From: Acidobacteriota bacterium
GTDB taxonomy: Bacteria > Acidobacteriota > Blastocatellia > RBC074
Direction: 5' to 3'
DNA: 64,000 nt
Assembly: GCA_016710075.1 (NCBI GenBank)
Contig: JADJLO010000001.1
Coordinates: 248,001-312,000, forward strand
Positions within the stretch are counted from its first letter, which is position 1. Each line of letters starts with the position of its first letter. Below the pieces are notes generated by a model. The model saw nothing but the letters and a program-made list of their open reading frames with translations. It made no database searches and was not told the origin of the DNA. Made by a program: the position numbers and the translations under genes. Below are positions 1 to 9,953 of the stretch, piece after piece.

Positions 1-1897
1 TGAAGCAGGCTCAGGCTGAGATGCCCGTTGATAACGGGTGAGAGCGGGTCTATCTGTTGTGCGCTGCGAATCGAATCGACCGCCTTGTCTAGCTCTCCGG
101 TCGCAAAAAAGTACCAGCCGTACCATTGATGCGCGCTGGCATAGTTTGGATTGAGCTCGATCGCCTTGATGTATTCCTTCTGAGAGGCCGGCCAGTCCCA
201 GTCGTAAAAAAGTATCGAATACCCGAGTGATGCGTGAGCCTCGGGTATCATGTCGTCTATCTCAAGAGCCTTCATGGCGGCGGATTTGGCTTTGAGGTAG
301 GCTTGTTTCGGCAGCCTCTCGTGGTAATAGCCCAGCAGATTATAAGAGTCCGCCATGCCGACATAGGCCATTGCAAAGATTGGGTCCTTGTCGATCGCCT
401 GGCTGAAGTGCTCGATTCCCAGTCGCAGGGACTCCCAGGTTCGCCTGTTCCAGTAAAATCGCCCCTTGAGGTAGGACTGATGAGCCTCGATATTGGACGA
501 TCGATTTCCGCTTCTGCGGTTGCTCGATATTCCCGTCATCGCCGTGCGGCCGCTCATCAGCTTGACCTTGAGCGCCTCGGCAATCGACCTCGAGATATCG
601 TCCTGTATTTCGAAGATATCCTCCATCGTTCGGTCATACTTTTCCGACCATATCTGATACCCGTCCGCGACGTTGACCAGTTCCGCCACCACCCGCAACC
701 GGTTGCCGAACCTCCGGACGCTGCCTTCGACGACGGCGCTGACTTTCAAATCGGCTCCGACTTGAGAAACGGTCGGCTGCCGCCCCTTGTACTGAAAAAC
801 AGATCCCCGCGAAGCCACATAAAGTCCTTCGACTTTGGCCAGTGCGCTGATGATGTCCTCGGTGATCCCTTCACTGAAAAACTCGCTCTCTTCATCCCGG
901 TTGAGGTTGTTGAACGGCAGCACTGCCACCGATGGAGAATTCTCAGTCTTGAAGGTTTGTTGATGGAAAATCGATGTTTTTATTTCCGATGATGATAAGT
1001 CAGTTTCGAGACTCTTTTTTATTCCAGTCGATTCGATGGTTTTTTTGAGTTTCTGCAGGTCAAGCAGCAAATCCGCCGCGGTCTGATATCTTGCAGATTT
1101 ATCTTTCCTCAGGGATTTGTTGATGATTCGCTCAAGATCCGGTGGAGCATCTTCGCATTGGCTGGAGATTGGCTCCGGATCCTTGCTGACTATCGCCAGG
1201 ATAAGATCCGTTTTTGTCGCACCCTGGAAAGGCCTGCGGACGGTGATCATCTCATAGAGCACGATTCCAAAGCTGAAGATATCGCTTCTGGCATCGACAT
1301 CGTGCCCTCGTGCCTGCTCCGGAGACATATAATTGGTTGTTCCAACAATCGTCCCGGGATCAGTCTTGATGTTGTGCAGCGTCTCAGCCTCGGAAAAGAA
1401 GTTTGAATGGTCGATCTCAGTCAGTTTGGCGAGGCCGAAATCCAGGATCTTCACCAGGCCATTCGGGCGAATCATGATATTTTCCGGTTTGATATCGCGA
1501 TGGACAATCCCTCCCTTGTGGGCGTCACCAGCGCTCCCGCAATCTGAATGGCAACCTCAAGGGCGTTCTGACTGGTAAATCTTGATGCCCTGATGTGATC
1601 TCGTATGGTTTTCCCTTCAACAAATTCGGTAGCAATAAAATGAAATCCGGCGGATTCCCCGATCTCGTATATTGTGATGATGTTCGGGTGATTCAATGCC
1701 GATGCCGCACGAGCCTCCTGCTCAAACCTTCGCACACGGGTGAGATCGTCGGTAAAATGTGACGGCAGTATCTTCAGTGCCACCTTGCGACCGAGCTTGC
1801 TGTCTCTGGCCAGATAAACCTCTCCCATCCCACCAGCGCCAAGTTTGGACTGGATCTCATATTGTCCGAATCTGGTTCCGGCTTCTATGGACATCAA
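1..1897 (-). CDS. Ser/Thr protein kinase with TolB-like and TPR regions (partial, frameshifted)
   Basis: PknB-type eukaryote-like kinase. The start at 1897 gives a glycine-rich loop (LGAGGMGEVYLA) and the VALKIL lysine. The frame breaks near 1526-1531, where one base appears to be missing. Reading the next frame restores the catalytic loop HRDIKPEN, DFGLAK and MSPEQARG. After the kinase domain comes a segment with VAVLPF and FFSEGITEDI, typical of the TolB/FlgO-like N-terminal fold found in such kinases. TPR-like helical repeats (for example SYNLLGYYHE, GWYFFATGELDKAVD) then run off the left edge, so the 3' end is missing. No transmembrane helix is obvious between kinase and sensor parts. It is probably a cytosolic signalling kinase. 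The frameshift lies between two perfectly conserved blocks, so a sequence error is more likely than decay. Confidence 0.88.
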
Positions 1898-2218
1898 TGT
1901 GACCCTGCTATTGAAGGAGAATTCAACGCTCAGTTTAGCATCTGAATATTGCCAGTCAAATCAATTTGGCCCTGGACTGACCCGCGAATATCCCCGTCAA
2001 CAAATTAAAGAGCAGGTGCAAACCAGGTATATTCCCGAATCACCAACACGTCCTATATCTCATCAAATGCTGGATTGTCCTGAAACTAAACAGGAGTGAG
2101 CCATATTGCAAAGTTGGTGATTTATAACGAAAAATTTATCGGCCACTTTACCGGCGACGAGTTCTAACTATCAGCAGCATTTTGAGAGAGCAACACATTC
2201 TTTAACAGGGAGTTTCAT
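1898..2218. other. Intergenic region between kinase and Spy-like gene
   Basis: About 320 bases with no convincing gene. The kinase start lies at its left end on the minus strand and the Spy-like gene starts at its right end, so it is a divergent promoter region. I see no clear operator, terminator or RNA structure. Confidence 0.5.
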
Positions 2219-2716
2219 ATGAGAGCTATAAAAACAAATATAATGATGCTATCAATGATCGTCGTGCTAACCGGTTTATCGGCCGGTCTGGTTCAGGGAC
2301 AGATAGTTACTTCGCTACAGGATAATCCCCAGGGCCCTGCAAGAAAGGGAATAGCTCAGACAAACCCGGGCTTTATCATGTTTCGTGGTCTGGATTTGAC
2401 CGAAGAGCAGCGGCAGCAGATTGTGGCTTTATACAAACAATCCAGAGTCGATTCAAAAACATATCGTCAGCAGTTGCTGCCCTTGCGTCAGCAGATGATG
2501 GCCTTGAAGGGGAGCCCCAGTTTTGATGAGGCGGCTGTCCGGGCAATTGCCACCCAGGAAGCGCAGATAAATATCGAACTAAATGTCATCAGAGCCCGCA
2601 CGGAATCGGCGTCATACAACGTCCTGACGGCGGAACAGAAGGCGAAGCTCGAGGAGTTCCGCAAGAATCGCAGATGGCTGGTGAAAGGCATGATGCAAAG
2701 GCGGTTGCCTGATTAA
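2219..2716 (+). CDS. Spy/CpxP-like periplasmic protein (LTxxQ family)
   Basis: A 165-residue exported protein. An N-terminal hydrophobic signal segment (MLSMIVVLTGLSAGLVQG) is followed by an alpha-helical, Gln/Arg-rich domain with two LTxEQ motifs, LTEEQRQQIV and LTAEQKAKLEEF. These motifs define the Spy/CpxP/CnrX periplasmic fold: small all-helical chaperone or metal-stress proteins. The start at 2219 is supported by a CAGGGAG ribosome site about 8 bases upstream. It is followed by a separate VWFA gene on the same strand after a 230-base gap. The exact ligand (unfolded protein or metal) cannot be told from sequence. Confidence 0.75.
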   Translation: MRAIKTNIMMLSMIVVLTGLSAGLVQGQIVTSLQDNPQGPARKGIAQTNPGFIMFRGLDLTEEQRQQIVALYKQSRVDSKTYRQQLLPLRQQMMALKGSPSFDEAAVRAIATQEAQINIELNVIRARTESASYNVLTAEQKAKLEEFRKNRRWLVKGMMQRRLPD

Positions 2717-2950
2717 CTGAAGCCGGTGAGTAATTCCGCAGAAGCTCACCACACACAAAATGACAACGCTCAGCTCTTTAGTATTTGATGGATTGGTGGA
2801 AATAAAGGTTTTTCAACGAAAGATACCTTTATCTCCACGTAATCCGCTTGGTGTTGGGATCCTGACTTTCCGCTGCGAAGTCCCGTCAGTAGGGCTGAGC
2901 AGGTACATAAAATTTACATATCTCAACTCTTGATGGATGAGGTCGCAGTT

Positions 2951-4000
2951 ATGTTTCATCACATGATGAGAAGGGTTCTCTCCGCCATTTGTTTAATGCT
3001 GATTTTTGGCGGACCGGCGAAAATTGCGGCACAGGACTCTTCGAAGCAGCAGGAGGCAATCCGGATTGAAACCAATCTGGTCAGTGTGCCGGTCATCGTC
3101 AGTGACCAGCAGGGCCGATACGTGGCCGGTCTCAAAAGGGAAGACTTCACGATCTATCAGGACAGGATCAGGCAGCAGATAGCCTTTTTCGCAACCAGCG
3201 AGGAGCCTCTCAACGTTGCGCTGCTGCTCGATACCAGCCAAAGCACCCGCCAGATACTGGGAGAAATAAAGAAAACCGCCGCGAAGTTTCTCAAACAATT
3301 GCGCCCACAGGACAAGGCAATGGTGGTCACCTTCGATTATGATGTGCACATACTTTGCCCGCTCACGTCCGATCAAAAAATCGTCGAGAAAGCCGTCAAA
3401 AAAGCCGAGATCGGTGATTTTGTCGGTACCACGCTTCGCGATGCGATCATTCGCGTCACGTCCGGGCATCTGCGTGGAATCGCCGGCAGAAAAGCGATCA
3501 TCCTGCTGACCGATGGTAAAGACCACCGCAGTCAGACCACGATGCGTGAGCTTCTGGGTTCAATAGAAGAGTCCGACACGATGATCTATCCGATCTATTA
3601 CACCACAGGCCCTGCGGCTGGAAGGATGAGGCCCGGGAGGATGCCAATGCCATTCCCGCGCAGGGGACCATTCGGTCGCAGATTCCCTATGCCGCAGCCT
3701 CAACGCTTTCCAAGGCCCCAACGGCCTGAAATAAATCAGCGGGCAAATGAGAAAGCGGAAGAGTTCCTTCAATCCCTGGCCGATTATTCAGCCGGCCGGT
3801 TCTATCGCAGCGATGCCGGGGATCTCAAAAAGACATTTGAATTGATTACCGATGAACTGAGGTATCAATACAGAATCGGTTTTTACCCTGAAAGCGCTCA
3901 GCCCGGAGAATCCCATCAGCTCAAAGTCGAAGTCAGCCGTCCAGGCCTTGTCGTCAGGGCCCGCCGCACCTACCGAATGCCGTTTCCCAATGCTCAATGA
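2951..4000 (+). CDS. Secreted VWFA-domain protein, acidobacterial type
   Basis: Secreted protein of about 349 residues with a von Willebrand A domain of the kind recurrent in Acidobacteriota (TIGR03436-like). After the signal peptide (RRVLSAICLMLIFGGPAKIAAQ) an N-terminal beta region (VPVIVSDQQGRYVAGLKREDF) precedes the A domain, whose MIDAS-like motif is DTSQSTRQ. The 'LTDGKDHRS' motif closes the metal site. A low-complexity Met/Pro/Arg/Phe-rich insertion lies near residues 230-265. The C-terminal half (FYPESAQPGESHQLKVEVSR) is typical of the family. ATG at 2951 is chosen because GAGG lies 8 bases upstream and it gives a clean signal peptide. A TTG at 2930 is in frame but has no ribosome site. 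Function is unknown; adhesion or protein-protein contact is inferred. Confidence 0.85.
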   Translation: MFHHMMRRVLSAICLMLIFGGPAKIAAQDSSKQQEAIRIETNLVSVPVIVSDQQGRYVAGLKREDFTIYQDRIRQQIAFFATSEEPLNVALLLDTSQSTRQILGEIKKTAAKFLKQLRPQDKAMVVTFDYDVHILCPLTSDQKIVEKAVKKAEIGDFVGTTLRDAIIRVTSGHLRGIAGRKAIILLTDGKDHRSQTTMRELLGSIEESDTMIYPIYYTTGPAAGRMRPGRMPMPFPRRGPFGRRFPMPQPQRFPRPQRPEINQRANEKAEEFLQSLADYSAGRFYRSDAGDLKKTFELITDELRYQYRIGFYPESAQPGESHQLKVEVSRPGLVVRARRTYRMPFPNAQ

Positions 4001-4076
4001 TATTAAATTACTGATACTGTTGGCGAATTGAATTTATAGCCTGTTTCCCTCTTTCATTGATATTTTGGAATGGTCG

Positions 4077-4194
4077 AAATACGAGCGGGAGCGCAGGCGT
4101 CTCGCCTGCGTCAATTCGATTAACGCAAATCTGATATGAACGTGCAGATATTTCAATACAAGCAGGCGGGACGCCTGCGTACCCGCTCGTATTT
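4077..4194. repeat. REP-like inverted doublet (two hairpins inside a 13-bp inverted repeat)
   Basis: Perfect 13-base outer arms (AAATACGAGCGGG at 4077-4089, its complement at 4182-4194) enclose two further short palindromes, GCAGGCGTCTCGCCTGC and GCAGGCGGGACGCCTGC. This matches the architecture of REP/BIME-type intergenic elements mobilised by RAYT transposases. It lies in the 403-base gap 4001-4403, which otherwise shows no gene. Confidence 0.6.
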
Positions 4195-4403
4195 TGATTC
4201 TGTAATTTCTTTTGAACCCACTTTCTTCTTTACATTTGCAGAGAGGCTGGAGCCGTTATCCAACTTATTGTTATTATCTGGTATTACCATTGATCTGATC
4301 CGTCGAGGAATGTAATATCTCGGAATCCGTATTCAGAATTTTAAATCATTCGGGCAAAACCAGTTAATTCAGACTACAGAAAATTGAGATCAAGGAGAAA
4401 TTT

Positions 4404-5720
<1,317 letters not shown>

Positions 5721-5735
5721 AATAAATCAATCCGT

Positions 5736-5783
5736 CCGTATGACTGATGCCGCCCTTTGGCCGGCATCAGTCATACGGATTTT
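5736..5783 (+). terminator. Rho-independent terminator after the oxidoreductase
   Basis: A perfect 17-bp stem (5736-5752 with 5762-5778), a 9-base loop, then ATTTTT. It sits 16 bases after the stop codon of the upstream oxidoreductase. Confidence 0.85.
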
Positions 5784-5836
5784 TCCCCGCCCGATCTCAG
5801 TCTCACTCTCTAACCAGCAAAATGGAGGTTGAAATA

Positions 5837-7288
5837 ATGTGGATTCCCAAGTCTATCAAGGACAAGCAGTCCGGCGTTGATACCCCGATTCCATCACAGT
5901 GCATATCCAACGAGGAGTTCCTGCCGATACCTCAAACGGAAGAGCAGAAGAAGGTCGAATCGCTGATCAATGAAATTGCAGACAGGAACTCGAAGAAGCT
6001 CGGCATCGATCGCCGCGGATTCCTGCGCTCATCGATGGGGATGGCCGCTGCATTTATGGCCATGAACAAGGTTTTCGGGGATTTCTTCGATGTCGATGCC
6101 GCTGAGCTCTGGGAGCCGGCCGCATATGCCGAGAAGTGGCCCAAGAAGGAATTTATCTTCGATGTTCAAACCCATCACGTCAGAGAGGGAATCCAGCTCC
6201 AGTTCCGGGCCTTCGATTTCGTTCGCGATCTCGGCGTGCAGCTTTCGAATGACAAGGATTCCTATACCTTCAAAAACTTCGTCAAGGAGATCTTTCTCGA
6301 CAGCGATACAGTGATGTGTGTCGTCAGCGGCGTTCCTGGAAAGGAAGAGGATGCCTACTCGGTATTGCCGACAAAACTGATGGCCCAGAGCCGCGACTGG
6401 ATCAATCAGGTTGCCGGTTCGCAGCGGGTAATTTCACAGAGCAATTGCGCTCCCAACCACTACAAGACCAGGGAAGAGCTCTTCGACCGGATGGAATTCG
6501 AAGCAAAGACCTACAAGCACTCATCCTGGAAACTCTATCCTCATACGGCGCCGCGAGGATCCACAGGGATTCCGTGGTGGCTCGATGATGAAAAGATCGC
6601 CTACCCGTTTTATGAGAAATCTAGAGAACTGGGAATCAAAGTGATCAGTGTGCACAAGGGATTCCCGTCGACGGGACAATTTGCCGAACACTCCCATCCG
6701 CGGGATATCAAGAAAGCGGCGCTCGACAATCCGGATCTCACTTTCGTCATCTATCACTCCGCGTTCAAATCGGATCTGACGACGACAGGCAAGGATGCGA
6801 AACTCAATGCTCCCGTCGGGACGGATGGCTATTTCGAGTGGACCACGGATTTCTGCCGCGATCGCATTGCCAATCCGAAGATGACCAATGTCTATGCGGA
6901 GATCGGGAGTTCATTCGGTCTTTCGGCGAGCATGCAGCCCGTCCTGGCGGCTCACCTGCTGGGACAGTTGTCCAACGCCTTCGGCACCGACCACATCATC
7001 TGGGGCACCGACTCGCTCTGGTGGGGATCACCCCAATGGCAGATAGAGGCATTCCGTCGCTTCCAGATTCCCGAAGATATTCAGAAGAAGTTCGGTTACA
7101 AACCACTCACAAAACGCGACAAGGAACTCATCCTCGGACTCAATGCCGCACGCGTCTACAAGATTGACCTCAAAGCCAAACGCAACGAGATTCCCGTGGA
7201 TTACATGAGCCGCATCAAAACCGCTTATCTCGAATCCGGAGGCAGTCGCAGCAACTCATTCTATGGCTGGGTCAATAAGGCGGATTAA
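5837..7288 (+). CDS. Tat-exported amidohydrolase (amidohydrolase-2 type)
   Basis: A 483-residue metal-dependent hydrolase of the amidohydrolase-2 TIM-barrel type. A twin-arginine motif (DRRGFLRSSMG) lies unusually deep, near residue 60, after a polar N-terminal extension. Barrel metal-site motifs are DVQTHHV, SVHKG, YHSAF and IIWGTDSLWWG. The C-terminus has ILGLNAARVYKID, as in this family (nucleation of the product-side helix after the last metal Asp). ATG 5837 is chosen because GGAGGT lies 7 bases upstream; a longer frame opens at 5747 but runs through the upstream terminator hairpin. Its neighbour is also Tat-exported, so both may act on one extracytoplasmic substrate, which is not identifiable. 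Confidence 0.82.
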   Translation: MWIPKSIKDKQSGVDTPIPSQCISNEEFLPIPQTEEQKKVESLINEIADRNSKKLGIDRRGFLRSSMGMAAAFMAMNKVFGDFFDVDAAELWEPAAYAEKWPKKEFIFDVQTHHVREGIQLQFRAFDFVRDLGVQLSNDKDSYTFKNFVKEIFLDSDTVMCVVSGVPGKEEDAYSVLPTKLMAQSRDWINQVAGSQRVISQSNCAPNHYKTREELFDRMEFEAKTYKHSSWKLYPHTAPRGSTGIPWWLDDEKIAYPFYEKSRELGIKVISVHKGFPSTGQFAEHSHPRDIKKAALDNPDLTFVIYHSAFKSDLTTTGKDAKLNAPVGTDGYFEWTTDFCRDRIANPKMTNVYAEIGSSFGLSASMQPVLAAHLLGQLSNAFGTDHIIWGTDSLWWGSPQWQIEAFRRFQIPEDIQKKFGYKPLTKRDKELILGLNAARVYKIDLKAKRNEIPVDYMSRIKTAYLESGGSRSNSFYGWVNKAD

Positions 7289-7311
7289 ACCGGTTTGTAA
7301 TTTGTTACGAT

Positions 7312-7459
7312 AAAGACAAGTACAGGATTACGAAACAGACGAAATTATTTAAAGGAATCATAGGGCGAGTTATTCAGATTTTAGCCTCCAAAAAATCTCG
7401 CTTGATCTCGTCCAATATTTTCGTTTAAATATATTTCGTCTGTTTCGTACTCTTGTCTT
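7312..7459. repeat. Long imperfect inverted repeat upstream of the aminotransferase
   Basis: The 16-base arm ACGAAACAGACGAAAT (7330-7345) is repeated exactly inverted at 7433-7448. An outer 8-base pair AAGACAAG/CTTGTCTT flanks it. The centre (7346-7432) is A/T-rich. The element could be a MITE-like relic or a large leader hairpin; no transposase is present. Confidence 0.6.
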
Positions 7460-7474
7460 CAGGTTTGAGATGAT

Positions 7475-8779
7475 ATGCCCACTAATGCTGAATTGAACGA
7501 AAGGCGGAAAGCCGCGACTCCAAGAGGGGTCGGAATGACAACCGAGATCTTTGTCGACCGCGCTTTTAATGCAGAATTGTGGGATGTCGAAGGGAAGAGA
7601 TACATCGATTTCGCCGGTGGCATCGCCGTCTTAAATGTCGGACATCGAAACCCGGCCGTGATTTCTGCCGCCGCCAGGCAAATGGAGCTCTTCACCCACA
7701 CCTGCTACCAGGTTGTTCCATATGAGAATTACATTCAACTGGCCGAAAAGCTGAATCAACTGGTTCCGGGTGATTTTGAGAAGAAGAGCGTGCTCTTCTC
7801 AACCGGAGCCGAGGCTGTTGAAAATGCCGTGAAGATAGCGAGAGCCGCCACCGGGCGATCAGGTGTCATCTCTTTCAGCGGAGCTTTCCACGGAAGAACC
7901 ATGCTCGGCCTTGCATTGACCGGTAAAGTCGTTCCTTACAAAATTGGATTCGGCCCATATCCGCCGGAAATATTCCATGCACCCTTCCCGTCTCTGGGAG
8001 TGACTTCTGAAGAATCGATCAGCGCTCTGCGGCAGATATTCAAAAGCGAAATAGACCCGAAGCGTGTTGCCGCAATCATCTTCGAGCCGGTGCAGGGTGA
8101 GGGAGGGTATTACGTTGCACCTCGGGATTTCGTCGCCGGTCTGCGCAAGATATGCGATGAACATGAAATTCTGCTGATCGATGATGAAATCCAGAGCGGC
8201 TTCGGTAGAACCGGGAGATGGTTTGCGATCGAACATTACGGAGTCACCCCCGATATCGTCATTTCAGCCAAGAGTCTGGCTGGAGGATTTCCGCTCTCTG
8301 CCGTAACCGGAAATGCCGGGATTATGGACGCTCCGGCGCCCGGCGGACTTGGCGGAACTTATGCCGGAAACCCCGTCGCCATCGCCGCCGCACTTGCATC
8401 GATTGAGCTGATTGAAAAAGAAAATCTGCTTGAGCGGTCTCAGCTTCTCGCAAAGCGGCTGCTCGATGTGTTGGATTCGCTCAAAACAGAAGTTGCACGG
8501 ATCGGTGACATTCGCTCCCTCGGCGCCATGATCGCTGTCGAGTTCAACGACGAACATACTTCCGAACCGGATCCGGATTTTGCCAAACGGGTTCAATCTG
8601 AAGCTTTAAGTCGCGGGCTGATTCTTCTGACCTGCGGTGTCTATGGAAACGTCATCCGATTTCCTTTTCCGCTGACTATCGAGGATGAGATTTTTGAGGA
8701 AGCGATCGGGATTTTGAAGCGGACGGTCAAAGACTGTCAGCAGCCCGGCATTCAACCGGGCAACCGGGCCGCTGACTAA
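7475..8779 (+). CDS. gabT: Class III aminotransferase, 4-aminobutyrate type
   Basis: A 434-residue PLP-dependent class III aminotransferase, most like 4-aminobutyrate transaminase: it would convert 4-aminobutyrate plus 2-oxoglutarate to succinate semialdehyde plus glutamate. Visible family features are NVGHRNPAV, the phosphate-site FSTGAEAVENAVK, FSGAFHGRT, the PLP-ring Asp in LIDDEIQSGFGRTG, the Schiff-base lysine in VISAKSLAGGFPLS, and GGTYAGNPVA. Length matches the family. No succinate-semialdehyde dehydrogenase lies next to it, so a related omega-amino acid substrate such as 5-aminovalerate remains possible. The start follows a weak TTGAGA ribosome site. Confidence 0.85.
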   Translation: MPTNAELNERRKAATPRGVGMTTEIFVDRAFNAELWDVEGKRYIDFAGGIAVLNVGHRNPAVISAAARQMELFTHTCYQVVPYENYIQLAEKLNQLVPGDFEKKSVLFSTGAEAVENAVKIARAATGRSGVISFSGAFHGRTMLGLALTGKVVPYKIGFGPYPPEIFHAPFPSLGVTSEESISALRQIFKSEIDPKRVAAIIFEPVQGEGGYYVAPRDFVAGLRKICDEHEILLIDDEIQSGFGRTGRWFAIEHYGVTPDIVISAKSLAGGFPLSAVTGNAGIMDAPAPGGLGGTYAGNPVAIAAALASIELIEKENLLERSQLLAKRLLDVLDSLKTEVARIGDIRSLGAMIAVEFNDEHTSEPDPDFAKRVQSEALSRGLILLTCGVYGNVIRFPFPLTIEDEIFEEAIGILKRTVKDCQQPGIQPGNRAAD

Positions 8780-8791
8780 TTCTGAACACTA

Positions 8792-9823
8792 CTACTGTGC
8801 CTTCTCTTTTTCCTTTTTGACGAACTTGTCTGCCGTGAGTTTCGGGTTGATCTTGAACTTGCTGATCTCCCATTCCTCATTGGCATTCTGTCCTTCAAAT
8901 TTAGTCAGCCGATGTGGAAGGTTGATCCCGCCAACGCTTTTGTACTCGCTCAGCGCCCAGCGGAAATCGACTTCCGGAGACTTCTCGAAAGCGTCCATGG
9001 CTTCCTTCATTCTGCGTTCACGTTCTTCAGGCGTCGCTTCGGGGCGCTGGCCTGGGCCACCGGCGGCCTGACCCTGCTGCGGGGGACGCTGGCCGCCTTG
9101 TGCGGGCTGACCGGCCTGACCCCCGGGCCCTCCGGGCCCTCCGGCAGGTCGAGCGCCAAAGTTACGGCTCCTCGTCTTGGCTTTGTAGCTCAAGCCTATG
9201 AGTTTGTGATCTTCCTGTGTGAAATAGAGGCGGACGCCAATTCCATCCGCGGATTTGCCGTCAAGAACGTCGAGCTTGGAGCCTTCCGGACCCGGGGCTT
9301 CACCGATATAAACATACTGCATCTGTGATGAAGGAGGAGTCACGAGCAGCCAGGCGAGCATGACCTGAATCATCTCTCTTCGCTGCTGCAACTGGAAATA
9401 TTGTGACATCGCGCTGTTTGCTCCCTGGCCGCCACCCGGGCCACCGCCGGGGCCACCCATGCCCATCGCGCGCATTCCGCCTCCACCGCCCATCGCTACG
9501 TTGGGAACGAAATCAGTCCACATCTGTTCGCCGTTGAGAGCCTGGATGATCGTTGCGAACGATGAATTGGTGGTTCGCTTGATCTTGTCAGGCATCATCA
9601 TTTCGATCTCGACTTCGCTCTCCATCTGTCGCTCACCGAAAGACTGGCGAACTGTGCCGGTAGCCGAAAGGGACTGCAATCCCTTGAGCTTCGATTCGTC
9701 GCCGATGGCGGCGCGCGCTTTTTTGAGCACCTCATCCGCTTTCGCTTTTGCATCTGCGCCCTGGGCAAATGCCATCGCTGAAAGCGATAATACAACCATG
9801 AGTGCCAACGCTGTTTTACGCAT
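8792..9823 (-). CDS. Secreted LolA-like protein of unknown function with Gly/Pro-rich inserts
   Basis: A 343-residue exported protein with a cleavable signal (ALALMVVLSLSAMAFAQG). The body alternates beta-strand segments such as SATGTVRQSFGERQME and HRLTKFEGQNANEEWEISK with two low-complexity blocks: a Gly/Met-rich block near residues 115-140 and a Gly/Pro/Gln-rich block near 220-260. The ending ISKFKINPKLTADKF resembles LolA/LolB-like outer-membrane lipoprotein-sorting relatives that are multiplied in Acidobacteriota. The ribosome site AAGGAG lies just ahead of 9823. It converges with the aminotransferase gene, leaving only 12 bases between them. No specific role can be assigned. Confidence 0.65.
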   Translation of the reverse strand: MRKTALALMVVLSLSAMAFAQGADAKAKADEVLKKARAAIGDESKLKGLQSLSATGTVRQSFGERQMESEVEIEMMMPDKIKRTTNSSFATIIQALNGEQMWTDFVPNVAMGGGGGMRAMGMGGPGGGPGGGQGANSAMSQYFQLQQRREMIQVMLAWLLVTPPSSQMQYVYIGEAPGPEGSKLDVLDGKSADGIGVRLYFTQEDHKLIGLSYKAKTRSRNFGARPAGGPGGPGGQAGQPAQGGQRPPQQGQAAGGPGQRPEATPEERERRMKEAMDAFEKSPEVDFRWALSEYKSVGGINLPHRLTKFEGQNANEEWEISKFKINPKLTADKFVKKEKEKAQ

Positions 9824-9953
9824 CTCATTTCTCCTTAAAATTTATCAATCTGGCCTGGCGATTTGTCATCTCGCCCGACTTTAACTATCCTGAAAGACTT
9901 TCCAAACAAGCATATGGTTTCATAACAATTATTGCAAAGTGCAAAAGGAAATT

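Noticed and set aside
234..992. 252-codon open frame on the plus strand
   Set aside because: It lies opposite the kinase C-terminal half, which reads as conserved TolB-like and TPR protein on the minus strand. The plus-strand product has no recognisable domain.
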